Under the pieces are notes generated by a model. It was not told where the DNA came from and did no database searches. It worked only from the letters and a program-made list of their open reading frames with translations. Positions 50,636-59,866 of a DNA stretch of 64,000 nt are shown here, in pieces. The stretch covers positions 1-64,000 of the forward strand of contig JAZSBH010000132.1 in assembly GCA_045602325.1 (NCBI GenBank). The letters are read 5' to 3'. The first letter of the stretch is position 1, and the number at the start of each line of letters is the position of its first letter. This DNA is from CAMEON01 sp045602325 (GTDB taxonomy: Bacteria > Bacillota > Clostridia > Oscillospirales > CAG-272). Made by a program: the position numbers and the translations under genes.

Positions 50636-51757
50636 ATGAGTAACACACTGGAAACTAAAACCCTCGATCAGCTGCACGACGCATTGGTCTCCTACAACAG
50701 CTATATGTGCGAAATCCCGGAAACCTTCCCGATACTGTCGGAATATCTCCATGGTCTGTCGGAATCCGAGTTCTGCAGGGCATTCGCAAAGCTTGAAAAG
50801 AGCATTATTGACCTCTATACATATCTCACCGACTATCCGGAATCTATCGGTCTGACTGTGAGGGACAAAAAGACCGGGGAGTGGAAAATCCAATCCTCCC
50901 AGCACATCAGTTGTGTAAAGAAACTACTGTATGTTCTCGGCAGACATGGTACAATCAATGGGGATTGCCTCCATATCTCCATGAATGACCTGATGAACGC
51001 GTACATGACCTATTACCCCAATTCCTCCGTGGAGCTGTCGGATACCGTGAAGGAATTTGAGAAGGAAAAGCAGGATAAATTTTTCACTTCCAAGCATATG
51101 CAAATGGTATTCGATTGTTTGGCCAAGTTCGGTTTTACCTTTGACGGATTGGACGCATTGGAAACACAGGTCATAGAAGTACGTTACCCGGAAAATCCTG
51201 CGGTATTGACGGTGCTCCATAGCTTTGCACAGGCGAAAATCTGCCGGATCAACTTTGGATTTGATTTCACCAAGTGCAATTACAGAGTGTTTGCCCATCC
51301 TACATATGGGAAACTGCCGCTTCAAGATCTGTACAGTTATCAACTGCTGTCTGAGAAGAACAAGGCCTTTCTCTTAAAGCTGAATGCGGAACTGGAAAAG
51401 ATCGGCACGACTTACGGTGAATGTGCAGGAGGATGGTACAATGGTACGCTCCCCTGCGATTACAACTACAAAAACAAACTCCGCCTCCTGCAGAACATGG
51501 AAAGCGGATTGGTCCCTCATGTGGTACTACGATTCGGAAAAAAAGCCGAAAAAATGGCGGCATTGATTGAATCCCTCCCGGAGGAATACAAAGGGTTGGT
51601 ACAGAAATGCCGAGGCTGCAGAAAGGGTGAGTGCGACCACCGGATCCCTGTAGCGGCGGAGGGTAAAACGCAGATGATCTGTAATGTGGCTTGGTGGTAC
51701 TTCCCGCCGGAAGAAAAAGCAATTCCGTATATTGTGGCGGCGTATCGGATTTCATAA
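50636..51757 (+). CDS. large cysteine-cluster protein of unknown function
   Basis: 373 residues. N-terminal half helical (LDQLHDALVSYNSYMCEIPE); C-terminal half has YGECAGGWYNGTLPCDYNYKNKLRLLQNM and a Cys cluster CRGCRKGECDHR, which resembles the cluster of array family B (C-x2-C-x4-C-H). No signal peptide or membrane helix. The function is unknown; the family occurs beside GyrI-like genes here. The gene ends one base before a structured repeat with a terminator hairpin. Confidence 0.7.
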   Translation: MSNTLETKTLDQLHDALVSYNSYMCEIPETFPILSEYLHGLSESEFCRAFAKLEKSIIDLYTYLTDYPESIGLTVRDKKTGEWKIQSSQHISCVKKLLYVLGRHGTINGDCLHISMNDLMNAYMTYYPNSSVELSDTVKEFEKEKQDKFFTSKHMQMVFDCLAKFGFTFDGLDALETQVIEVRYPENPAVLTVLHSFAQAKICRINFGFDFTKCNYRVFAHPTYGKLPLQDLYSYQLLSEKNKAFLLKLNAELEKIGTTYGECAGGWYNGTLPCDYNYKNKLRLLQNMESGLVPHVVLRFGKKAEKMAALIESLPEEYKGLVQKCRGCRKGECDHRIPVAAEGKTQMICNVAWWYFPPEEKAIPYIVAAYRIS

Positions 51758-51882
51758 CCCCCGCTTTTTGCCTTCCGTCTGGTCCAGTGTAGCATAGCTC
51801 TCGCAGCTGTCAACGTGACCGAAAAATGAAATACAACCGAGAAAGTCAAGAAGCAATACTTGGCTTTTTCTTTATCCATAAG
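51758..51882 (+). repeat. dispersed structured repeat, copy A (with terminator hairpin)
   Basis: Shares the about 40-bp core AGTGTAGCATAGCTCTCGCA and neighbours, and the tail, with copy C (59867-60003), and the core only with copy B. The tail hairpin GTCAAG/CTTGGC (51845-51864) is followed by TTTTT. The stem differs from that in copy C by compensating changes. Confidence 0.8.
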
Positions 51883-51929
51883 AAGAAAGTATCCGTTCCA
51901 TCAAGTGAATCCCGTGTACATACCTGCAC

Positions 51930-51958
51930 TTGACATTTTTTTCTTTTTTTGCTATAAT
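51930..51958 (+). promoter_or_regulatory. strong promoter of the glycyl radical enzyme operon
   Basis: Perfect TTGACA, 17-bp T-rich spacer, perfect TATAAT, 55 bp before the activase start. Confidence 0.9.
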
Positions 51959-52013
51959 TACCCTCAACCCATGAACAAATCACAAATATGGTTAAAGCCA
52001 CGGAGGACAACGT

Positions 52014-52916
52014 ATGACAGGTACTATTTTCAATATCCAGCGCTTTTCCCTGTTTGACGGTCCCGGGGTGCGGACTGTTGTCTTTCTCAAAGGATGCCCG
52101 CTGCGGTGCAGGTGGTGCCACAACCCGGAGGGGCTTTCTTCCGCGCGGCAGATCATGTATAATCCCGAGCGCTGCATAGGCTGCGGTGCTTGCATAGAAG
52201 CTTGCGATTTTGATTGCCACGCCATCAAGGACGGCATTCACACTTACGACCGTCACCACTGCATCTCCTGCGGTAGGTGCGCCGAGGTCTGCTACAGCCG
52301 AGCGCTGACCACCGTGGGGCAGGTCGTGACCGTAGACGAGATCATGGAAACAGTTTTGAAGGACAAAGCCGTTTATCTTGAAAGCGGCGGAGGGCTGACC
52401 CTTTCAGGAGGAGAGCCGCTTTTGCAAGGTGAATTTGCCATAGCGCTGCTGAAATCCGCAAAATCTCATGGGCTGCACACCTGCGTGGAGACCTCGGGCT
52501 TTGGTAAAACCGAGATCCTTGCAGACATGGCCCAATATGTCGATCTGTTTTTATTCGACTATAAAATAACCGGCGATGATGCGCACCGCGAGCTTTGCGG
52601 TGTGCCGCAGACCCCCATCCTGGATCATTTGACCCTTTTGGACACGCTTGGGGCTAAGGTCATTTTGCGCTGTCCTCTTCTCCCCTTTAACCGCAACGAC
52701 AATCATGCCGAAGGGATCGCGAGAACCGTTCTGTCCCATCCTTCTGTCACTGAAGTGCAGATCATGCCCTATCACCGTCTCGGTATTGCCAAGTCGGAGC
52801 AGCTTGGTATGATCCCGGAATACGAAGGGGAGGTAGAGGATCGCGCCCTCGCAGAAGCATTCGTCCGCGATGTGCAAAAAAAATGCGGAGGACGGGTTAA
52901 AGTTTCGATAGGATAA
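52014..52916 (+). CDS. glycyl-radical enzyme activating protein (radical SAM)
   Basis: 300 residues. The radical SAM motif CPLRCRWCHNPEG (CxxxCxxC) is near residues 29-36, followed by an inserted bacterial ferredoxin domain with two 4Fe-4S motifs, CIGCGACIEAC and CISCGRCAEVC, as in activases of diol- and amino-acid-type glycyl radical enzymes. LTLSGGEPLLQ is the SAM-binding motif. It abstracts hydrogen from the partner's Gly to make the stable radical. The next gene, 22 bp downstream, is its substrate enzyme. Confidence 0.95.
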   Translation: MTGTIFNIQRFSLFDGPGVRTVVFLKGCPLRCRWCHNPEGLSSARQIMYNPERCIGCGACIEACDFDCHAIKDGIHTYDRHHCISCGRCAEVCYSRALTTVGQVVTVDEIMETVLKDKAVYLESGGGLTLSGGEPLLQGEFAIALLKSAKSHGLHTCVETSGFGKTEILADMAQYVDLFLFDYKITGDDAHRELCGVPQTPILDHLTLLDTLGAKVILRCPLLPFNRNDNHAEGIARTVLSHPSVTEVQIMPYHRLGIAKSEQLGMIPEYEGEVEDRALAEAFVRDVQKKCGGRVKVSIG

Positions 52917-52938
52917 TTTACCACACCAAGGAGCCATC

Positions 52939-55245
52939 ATGTATAACACGAAAGAAAAACTCATTTTCACTGACCGCATGGAAGCGGTTAAAGCTGACAT
53001 CCACCCCCGTCTGCGGCTGCGCAACGCCCGCGAGGACACCTTTATAGAGCCCATTCCCCGCGACGGACGCGATCCCTTTGCCGACGTGTTTGAGGAAATG
53101 CCGGATGCGCCTTATGTTATCACGCTCGCGCACGCCATCGTCCGCTCCTGGCTGACCCTTCCCTGTGTCATTTATCCCCACGAAGCGGTGGTGGGCATTA
53201 CAAGACCCATCTATCCCGCTATGGAGCATTTCAGCTGGGGCGTCCGTTTTTTGGATCACCCCTTGCATGACAGCAGTTATCCCGAGACCGAGCGCGCCCG
53301 TATTGATGCACTTTATGACCGCATGACGCCTCTGGACTACCGCCACATCCATAAAGCCGGTCACACCATGCTCACCGAAGAAATCTACAATGCGCTTGGC
53401 AGGGAAGGAATGTTCAATGCGGGTGGCTATCAGGGTCATACCATCCCCAACTACACAACGCTGCTTACAAACGGCCTGGACGGCATGCTTGCAATTATCG
53501 ACAAGTATGCTGCCATCAACAGCCGTGATGAGGAAACGGTGGATTTCTACGAGGCAAATCGCATTTTGGTGCGCGGCATGATCGCCCATATGGAGCAGTA
53601 TGCACAGCACGCGGCGCGCCTTGCTGAAAATGAAACCGATCCTGAGCAAAAGCGTTATTACAAAGACATTGCAGCAAACTGCGCGCACGTAGCGCACAAG
53701 CCCCCCGTCACACTGTATCAGGCCGTGCAGCTGACCTGGCTTTTGTCCTTGTGGGATTGGGTGGATTGCCTTGGCCGCGTGGATCAGTTCCTTTACCCCT
53801 TCTACGAATACTCCCGTGAGCACGGTGACGTGATCTCCCCCGAGGAGTCCATCACCTCTCTGATGTTCAAAATCTGGGAGTGCGGTGCGCACAATACCAC
53901 GATTGGAGGCTGTCATCCCGAGGACGGAAGTGACGCCACTAATGATCTTTCCTATCTGTTTTTGCAGATACTGCGCAACATTCACGATACGCATCCCCGC
54001 ATGGTGGTGCGAGTTGGCGAGCAGACTCCCGCCGATCTGCTCCTTCTGGCATCTACTCTGTGGGCTGAAGGAATGTGCGATCCTACCGTGGTCAGCGACG
54101 AGACGGTGATCCCCGGTCTCCTCAAGTTGGGCGTGACCTTGGAGGATGCACGCAATTACGCTACTCTTGGCTGCCAGGAGATCGAGGTGCCCGGCAAGAG
54201 CAACACGGGCTGCGAGGATGGCTCGATGAACCTTGCCAAGATCTTTGAGATCGCCATGAGGGGAGGAAAGGCGACGCATGATCGCACCACGCAGCTGGGG
54301 CCTGTTACCAAACCCTTTGCCGAATGCGAGACCTTTGACGAGCTGTTTGACGGCTTTGTGACCCAGATGAAATTCTTCACCGAGGTACATTGTTATCTCT
54401 GCCGTGTGGGGCAAGAGATCCGCGCCGCCAACCACGCAAAGCTGCTCAAGGGTATCTTTACCGACGGTTGCCTGGAGCGCGGCATTCCTCATGACGCAGG
54501 TGGACCTATCTACGGCTACGGTGTCATTGAGACCGCGGGACTTGCCGCTACCGCCGATGCGTTGACCGCGATCAAAAAGCTGATATATGAGGAAAAACGC
54601 ATGACCAAGGAAACCCTCCTGGCGGCTTTGGATGCCAACTTCGAGGGCTACGAGCGAGAGCGTCAGATGCTTCTCAACGCCGCTCCCAAGTTCGGCAACG
54701 ACGACCCCGAGGCTGACGAAATGGCAGTTCGCGTGCTGACGCTTTACTGGGATGAGATCGCCAAGTACCAATCGGGGCGTGGCGGGGTCTACACAGGAGC
54801 TTGCTCGCTGTTGACAGCGGGTATTGCGTACGGCAAGACGCTCGGTGCATTCCCTGACGGACGCTTTGCGGGAGAACCGCTTGGCAACTCCATGGGGCCC
54901 CGTCCGGGAGCGGATAAGAGCGGACTGACCGCCATGCTCAATTCGGTCACAAAGCTCCCCATGGAAAAGGGTGTGGGCGGTACGACCCTGAACGTCATCC
55001 TGACCACACGCATGCTATCCACTCCCGCTCTTCGCACAAGTGTATCGACGACAATCAAAACGTTCCTGACTCACGGTGGCTGCATGGCGCAGATCACCAC
55101 TGCCAACAAGGACGATCTTCTGGACGCCAAGTGCCATCCCGATCGCCACGGAGATCTCACCGTCCGTGTGGGCGGCTACAGCATTCAGTTCGTGCAGCTC
55201 GACAGCGAGACCCAGGATGAAATCATCAGTCGATATTGTTCATAA
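52939..55245 (+). CDS. glycyl radical enzyme (PFL-like family), substrate unknown
   Basis: 768 residues, typical of diol-dehydratase/HPAD-type members. The thiyl Cys is Cys412 and the acid/base Glu is Glu414 in LGCQEIEVPGKSN; the glycyl radical Gly is Gly746 in RVGGYS near the C-terminus. LGRVDQFLYPFYEYSRE and CHPEDGSDATNDLSYL are typical core segments. The Cys-x-Glu arrangement is that of eliminases and decarboxylases rather than pyruvate formate-lyase. The motif GCQE is not one I can assign to a characterised class such as choline lyase or glycerol dehydratase (GCVE). It acts strictly without oxygen. Confidence 0.92.
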   Translation: MYNTKEKLIFTDRMEAVKADIHPRLRLRNAREDTFIEPIPRDGRDPFADVFEEMPDAPYVITLAHAIVRSWLTLPCVIYPHEAVVGITRPIYPAMEHFSWGVRFLDHPLHDSSYPETERARIDALYDRMTPLDYRHIHKAGHTMLTEEIYNALGREGMFNAGGYQGHTIPNYTTLLTNGLDGMLAIIDKYAAINSRDEETVDFYEANRILVRGMIAHMEQYAQHAARLAENETDPEQKRYYKDIAANCAHVAHKPPVTLYQAVQLTWLLSLWDWVDCLGRVDQFLYPFYEYSREHGDVISPEESITSLMFKIWECGAHNTTIGGCHPEDGSDATNDLSYLFLQILRNIHDTHPRMVVRVGEQTPADLLLLASTLWAEGMCDPTVVSDETVIPGLLKLGVTLEDARNYATLGCQEIEVPGKSNTGCEDGSMNLAKIFEIAMRGGKATHDRTTQLGPVTKPFAECETFDELFDGFVTQMKFFTEVHCYLCRVGQEIRAANHAKLLKGIFTDGCLERGIPHDAGGPIYGYGVIETAGLAATADALTAIKKLIYEEKRMTKETLLAALDANFEGYERERQMLLNAAPKFGNDDPEADEMAVRVLTLYWDEIAKYQSGRGGVYTGACSLLTAGIAYGKTLGAFPDGRFAGEPLGNSMGPRPGADKSGLTAMLNSVTKLPMEKGVGGTTLNVILTTRMLSTPALRTSVSTTIKTFLTHGGCMAQITTANKDDLLDAKCHPDRHGDLTVRVGGYSIQFVQLDSETQDEIISRYCS

Positions 55246-55271
55246 CGTCAACTATTCTGATGAAAAATGTT

Positions 55272-55319
55272 CCCGATTTTTCACCTTTCGTCCGTGTCCA
55301 GTGTAGCATAGCTCTCGCA
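55272..55319 (+). repeat. dispersed structured repeat, copy B (core only)
   Basis: Shares with copy C the block from CCCGATTTTTCACCTTTCG through GTGTAGCATAGCTCTCGCA, then diverges; the hairpin tail is missing. It lies after the glycyl radical enzyme gene. The remaining 230 bp up to the XRE gene hold only the promoter repeat described separately. Confidence 0.8.
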
Positions 55320-55448
55320 AAAGTATATTGATTCGAAAGAATGGATACCAAAGATACGAGTGGTCAATCTCAGATTTGGAAATATTAAAAATATAATTCT
55401 TTTACTCAGGACTTGAAATAGGCTTCTGGGAGAGTGTTTCAACCGCCA

Positions 55449-55478
55449 TTAGAAATTTTCTCTCCAAACAAGTTATTG
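55449..55478 (+). promoter_or_regulatory. 30-bp shared operator-like repeat, copy 1 (upstream of XRE gene)
   Basis: TTAGAAA, then TCTCTCCAAACAAGTTATTG: 27 of 30 bases match the copy at 56529-56558, in the same place relative to the -35 box. Confidence 0.6.
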
Positions 55479-55503
55479 CTTTTCTATTCGTTTATGCTAT
55501 AAT
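55476..55503 (+). promoter_or_regulatory. promoter of the XRE/TPR regulator gene
   Basis: TTGCTT, a 16-bp spacer and TATAAT with TGC before it. Confidence 0.6.
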
Positions 55504-55548
55504 ATAATCAGGACAAGCGCTGATCCTAAAACAATACGGAGGAAAGCA

Positions 55549-56364
55549 ATGATTAAGATTGGAGAAAAGATAAAGTTTTTAAGAAAGCAGAAAAATATAT
55601 CCCAAGAAGTACTTGCCAACTATCTTGGTGTATCATTTCAAGCCGTTTCAAAGTGGGAGAACGGCAGTACAATGCCGGATGTTACCCTAATTCCTGCTAT
55701 CGCATCATTTTTCGGCGTTACTACCGATGAGATTTTTGATTTCAATCTGATGGAAATGGAAAAACAGGTGGATGCAATCTGTGATGAAGCATTAGAATAC
55801 CGCCTAAGTGATTCAGAAAGAGCTGAGCGTATCCTGCGTGAAGGATTACGAAAATTCCCTGGGAACGACACAATACTGAATAACTTGCTTTACACATTAG
55901 ATATGCATATGAGAGCAGACGAGGTTATAACTCTCTGTAAATCTCTCATAGAGGCAACGAAGGACGATTCGATTAAATACGATGTTTGCCGGATTCTTGC
56001 AACGTGCTACAAGGAAAACGGAGAACGTGAACTGGTTAAATCAACCTTGGAAATGATTCCGGAGTTTTATTTCTCAAAGCTGGGGCTTGCGGCATCGCTA
56101 TTGGATGGCGAGGACAGCTATGAAGCTGCGCAGAAACAGAAGAATATTTCTGCGGAAGACTTAATCGATATGCTGATGATTACAGGCAAACGCTTGCAGG
56201 AAATAGGAGAAAACGATAAAGCCATTTCCCAATTCAGAATAGCGCAAAAGGTCATGGATGCTTTTGCCGAGGATTTTCTGGAAACCAAGTGGTTCGAGGC
56301 AACGGTCTATGAGTACACAAGCGCGCAACGGAAGGAAATCGAACAACTCATTAATGAAGCATAA
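55549..56364 (+). CDS. XRE-family HTH regulator with TPR-like C-terminal domain
   Basis: 271 residues. Residues 4-60 are a Cro/C1-type HTH (LANYLGVSFQAVSKWENGSTMPDVTLI). The rest is helical with TPR-like repeats (SERAERILREGLRKFPGNDTILNNLLYTL, DEVITLCKSLIEATKDD, KAISQFRIAQKVMD), as in Rgg/PlcR-like or other peptide-sensing regulators. The next two genes encode an ABC exporter, and both units share an upstream 30-bp repeat, so it may control them and itself. Confidence 0.88.
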   Translation: MIKIGEKIKFLRKQKNISQEVLANYLGVSFQAVSKWENGSTMPDVTLIPAIASFFGVTTDEIFDFNLMEMEKQVDAICDEALEYRLSDSERAERILREGLRKFPGNDTILNNLLYTLDMHMRADEVITLCKSLIEATKDDSIKYDVCRILATCYKENGERELVKSTLEMIPEFYFSKLGLAASLLDGEDSYEAAQKQKNISAEDLIDMLMITGKRLQEIGENDKAISQFRIAQKVMDAFAEDFLETKWFEATVYEYTSAQRKEIEQLINEA

Positions 56365-56397
56365 CCTTCGCCTCAAGCGGCTGATACTAAATACGGA

Positions 56398-56431
56398 CAA
56401 AGGGTTCAGGATGAAAGTTCTGAACCCTTTG
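56398..56431. terminator. hairpin after the XRE/TPR gene
   Basis: Perfect 12-bp stem CAAAGGGTTCAG/CTGAACCCTTTG with a 10-base loop; the T tail is weak (CCGTGTTTA). Confidence 0.65.
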
Positions 56432-56528
56432 CCGTGTTTATAGGTGGAATGTAAGATGTAAGTAGAAATTATACAATCACGATTTTCGGTTATGATATAT
56501 ATAGTCATACCCGATATTCAACCTGCGT

Positions 56529-56558
56529 TAGAAAAAATCTCTCCAAACAAGTTATTGT
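56529..56558 (+). promoter_or_regulatory. 30-bp shared operator-like repeat, copy 2 (upstream of ABC operon)
   Basis: Matches 55449-55478 at 27 of 30 bases; overlaps the first bases of the -35 box as copy 1 does. Confidence 0.6.
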
Positions 56559-56584
56559 TTTCTCTTCGTTGCTGTGGTATCATA
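56556..56584 (+). promoter_or_regulatory. promoter of the ABC exporter operon
   Basis: TTGTTT, a 17-bp spacer and TATCAT, 70 bp before the first ABC gene. Confidence 0.6.
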
Positions 56585-56657
56585 GTGCTGGTGAAAGTTG
56601 ATACGGTCATAGGGCTCTTTCACTCGTCTACGCCGGTATAGGAGGAAAATATAAGAA

Positions 56658-58250
56658 ATGAAACTAAAAGATCTCACACGTTTTATAAGAAATAAGTTTC
56701 GATTTTATATCTTTTTTACGTGTATGAAAGAGTTGATACGCACCTTTATTAGCATTTTTATCCCCATTTTGTTATCAAAAATTATATTGAAAGCTACAGC
56801 GGGAAATGTGAATGAGGTGTTGTTTTTTGCTATCATCATTCTTTCGATCAAACTTGTAGAATTGATTATTTTCTGCATAACTGATATTCAGCTTCAAAAA
56901 AACTTATCAAAAAACAAACATGTCTGCAAATTGGAGTTTTATAAGTTCTTCTTCGACAGACCCCTACATGAGTTGTTTTCCCTTAAAGTTGGAGACACGA
57001 AAGAAAAACTAAACGACGATTTTGAGACTATAACGAAAAAATATACCTCAACCTACCCCAAAACCATCACATCCCTGTTGTCCGCCATTGCATATTTTCT
57101 ATATTTGGTTTCCTTGAGTCCATGGATCGCGCTTATTTTCTTTGCGATCTCGCTGCTGCAAGTGATCCCTCCTATATTGATTCGAAAGTATCTTCAGGTA
57201 AATTATGATGACTGCCGAGATATAGAGGCAGAATTAACAGACTTCGTTATTGGAGGATATCGGGCATTTTTGCTGATTAAGCTATATAAGCTGGACAACT
57301 GGTGGAAGAAAAAGCTCGCCGGACTTCACAAGAAGTATTCGAAAATCGGAAGAAAAAGCATCTACACGGGAACCGCAGAAAGTGTACTTAATGATATTAT
57401 CAACAGTATTCTTACATATGTTACATACGGTATTATCGGTTTGCTTGTTTTGAACGGTGTTGTCACACTTGAAGTTGGTATTCAGGCAATCGCCGTATCC
57501 GGAAGTGTTTTCGGATTGGTCAAGACCATATTTGAGGTGATTCGTGATGTTGCCGTGAGCAGAGCAGCCGAAATTCGACTTTCCGATTCGTCCATGTCAA
57601 CTGAATCAACCGAAGCCCATATACGCACAGGCAATATCAACGTTTCGGATTTAACTTTTTCGTATGATGAAAATGTGCTGATTTCAAACCTGAGCCTTTC
57701 CATGGATCATCCCAAAATATCTGTCATGAAAGGAGCCAACGGAAGCGGTAAAACGACCTTGCTTCATTTGATTGCCGGTGTTTTGAAAAGCAACACGGGA
57801 GAAGTATCCATAGATGGCATTTCTTCGTCTGCTCTTTCTTCCTTCAACTATCCAAGGAATTTGTTCTTCCTTCCGCAAGAAGATGCCGTATTCAATTTCA
57901 CGGCAATAGAGTTGTTTTCCATGATGCTTCCTGACCGTAAGGACAAGGTTTTGGAGCAAGCAAAAAGATTTGGCTTGAATGAAAACTTATTGCATGGCGC
58001 CCAAATAAGTGAGCTGTCCGGCGGAGAGCGAAAAAAGGTCTTTCTTTCAATTGCGTTTGTGATAAATCCCATATTGATGATATTAGATGAACCAACAAAT
58101 TCGTTGGATATGGAGGGAAAAGCTCAGCTCAAAGAATTATTGCGTCAGAGAGAAGGACATACGCTGCTTGTGACACATGACGGATTTATGGATGATATGG
58201 CAGGGTACACATACGAGATCAATAAAGGAGCCAATGATGAACACATATAA
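56658..58250 (+). CDS. ABC exporter subunit 1 (fused membrane and ATPase domains)
   Basis: 530 residues. Residues 1-310 have about six transmembrane helices in the type-1 exporter pattern; residues 325-530 are the ATPase with Walker A GANGSGKTT, signature LSGGE and Walker B ILMILDEPT. The Q-loop is PQEDAVF. Ends with VTHDGFMDD, in which the H-loop His is present. AGGAGG lies before the ATG. It is AT-rich relative to neighbours and overlaps the second subunit gene by 14 bp, so the pair probably forms a heterodimer. Cargo may be a peptide or drug. Confidence 0.9.
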   Translation: MKLKDLTRFIRNKFRFYIFFTCMKELIRTFISIFIPILLSKIILKATAGNVNEVLFFAIIILSIKLVELIIFCITDIQLQKNLSKNKHVCKLEFYKFFFDRPLHELFSLKVGDTKEKLNDDFETITKKYTSTYPKTITSLLSAIAYFLYLVSLSPWIALIFFAISLLQVIPPILIRKYLQVNYDDCRDIEAELTDFVIGGYRAFLLIKLYKLDNWWKKKLAGLHKKYSKIGRKSIYTGTAESVLNDIINSILTYVTYGIIGLLVLNGVVTLEVGIQAIAVSGSVFGLVKTIFEVIRDVAVSRAAEIRLSDSSMSTESTEAHIRTGNINVSDLTFSYDENVLISNLSLSMDHPKISVMKGANGSGKTTLLHLIAGVLKSNTGEVSIDGISSSALSSFNYPRNLFFLPQEDAVFNFTAIELFSMMLPDRKDKVLEQAKRFGLNENLLHGAQISELSGGERKKVFLSIAFVINPILMILDEPTNSLDMEGKAQLKELLRQREGHTLLVTHDGFMDDMAGYTYEINKGANDEHI

Positions 58251-59826
58251 AAAACGAGTTGTCCGGGATTGCGCAAGGACAGTTTTTCCTTCTGCTGTAT
58301 TTAACGTATTGGATGCGGTCATTGGAGCATTGCTGACCGTGTATATTTCAAGCATTCTGGCCAAGTTTGCCGATGCCATATTTGCAATGGATATAACTTA
58401 CGGCATGGAGAATTTCGGGATACTGATCATATGCGTTCTTATCTCGCTGTTTGTTATGCCCTTGTTTGGTACCGTAAAGGAAATTCTTCTCTTTGACAAT
58501 TCTTTAAAGCATGACCGCATGATCTACGGAAGATATCTGAATAAAAGATTCAAAGAGGCTCGGCAATTTTCTGAAGGAGAAGTTCAATATCGGCTTGAAC
58601 AGGATGCTATAGACGTGCGTTGTATGTGGCTCGATTTGGTTACGAAAAGCATAGCCACGCCGATCATGCTCGGATATTTGCTCTATCATTCTATACGGAT
58701 CAGTCTGCTGTATACGGTCATAATTTTTCTCGTTTCAGCGCTGAAATTGGTTATACCGGTCGTAACAAAAAAGCTGAACACTAAATACGATAAAGAAGTC
58801 CGAGAGTATCAGACGCAAGTGCGATCCTACGAATTTGAAGTGCTGGATCAACCACATAAAGTAAAAATGTACGGGCTGACATCACCGCTACTGCAAAGAT
58901 TCGACCAAATTTATTTGCGCTTTTTCCGTGATACATTGAGAAAAAGCATTCGACTGTCCTCCATAACATCAAATCTATCCGGCACGCTTGATACATTTTG
59001 CACGATCATCATTCTATTGTCCGGAGCCATCCTGGTTGCCAAAGGCGAAATGACAGCGGGAGGTATCGCAGCCGCGTTCGGATTCCTTTCGATTTTCAAT
59101 ACGTTGTTTGAAAATATTTCTTCCTTTATTCGTGATTATCCCGTTTTCGGAACGCTGGTTGACCGATTGACCATCTTTTATACTCACGAAGAAAAATCTT
59201 CCGGCGCACAAGTGTCTTCCCTAAATGAAATATCTGTCAGCGACCTTTCTTTTTCCTATGATGAAAAATCTGTATTTCAAAATGTGAATTTTACGATACA
59301 CCAAGGAGATAAGGTTGCGATATGTGGCCAAAACGGAAGCGGCAAATCGACTTTGATCAAGCTGCTATGCGGAGTTTTAAAAGATTATTCCGGGCAAATT
59401 AAGATTGACGGGCAAGAATTGTCGGAATTATCTGCTCTTAACTGGTACGATTGCATTGCCTATACCGAACAGGATCCATACCTGTTCCCGATGAGTATAA
59501 AAGAGAACATTCGCATTGGAAATCTTAACGCATCTGATGAGGAGCTTGATGAAGCCATTCGAAAACTTGAACTAGAATATCTCATCGACCGCGATATTCA
59601 TTCGGAAAAACAGCAGTTGTCAGGAGGAGAAAAACAGAAGATTTCCATAGCGCGAGCATTGCTGAAAAATACGCCCATCATCATAATGGATGAGCCAAGC
59701 AACAATTTAGATACGGGGGCTTTGGCGTGGCTTGGTGATTTTATCCGCCATTCGTCTAAGACGATTGTTTTCGTGTCCCACGATTCGGATCTGATATCTT
59801 GTGCTGATTATACGGTTTGTTTGTAA
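58237..59826 (+). CDS. ABC exporter subunit 2 (fused membrane and ATPase domains)
   Basis: 529 residues from the ATG at 58237, with AAAGGAG 6 bp upstream; the ATG at 58234 is closer but less well spaced. Six predicted helices in 15-290; ATPase with Walker A GQNGSGKST, Q-loop YTEQDPYLF, signature LSGGEKQ and Walker B IIIMDEPS, with VSHDSDLI as H-loop. All catalytic residues are present in both subunits. No small peptide gene was found nearby that could be a bacteriocin or signal cargo. Confidence 0.9.
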   Translation: MNTYKKRVVRDCARTVFPSAVFNVLDAVIGALLTVYISSILAKFADAIFAMDITYGMENFGILIICVLISLFVMPLFGTVKEILLFDNSLKHDRMIYGRYLNKRFKEARQFSEGEVQYRLEQDAIDVRCMWLDLVTKSIATPIMLGYLLYHSIRISLLYTVIIFLVSALKLVIPVVTKKLNTKYDKEVREYQTQVRSYEFEVLDQPHKVKMYGLTSPLLQRFDQIYLRFFRDTLRKSIRLSSITSNLSGTLDTFCTIIILLSGAILVAKGEMTAGGIAAAFGFLSIFNTLFENISSFIRDYPVFGTLVDRLTIFYTHEEKSSGAQVSSLNEISVSDLSFSYDEKSVFQNVNFTIHQGDKVAICGQNGSGKSTLIKLLCGVLKDYSGQIKIDGQELSELSALNWYDCIAYTEQDPYLFPMSIKENIRIGNLNASDEELDEAIRKLELEYLIDRDIHSEKQQLSGGEKQKISIARALLKNTPIIIMDEPSNNLDTGALAWLGDFIRHSSKTIVFVSHDSDLISCADYTVCL

Positions 59827-59866
59827 CTCATTATGATTAGGCATATGTGTATGAGTTGCAACGAAT

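Noticed and set aside
52918..54771. 617-codon minus-strand frame
   Set aside because: Antisense to the glycyl radical enzyme, which has all its catalytic motifs.
56365..56657. Small bacteriocin or peptide gene as cargo for the ABC exporter
   Set aside because: No short frame with ribosome binding site and leader peptide motif is present in the gap.
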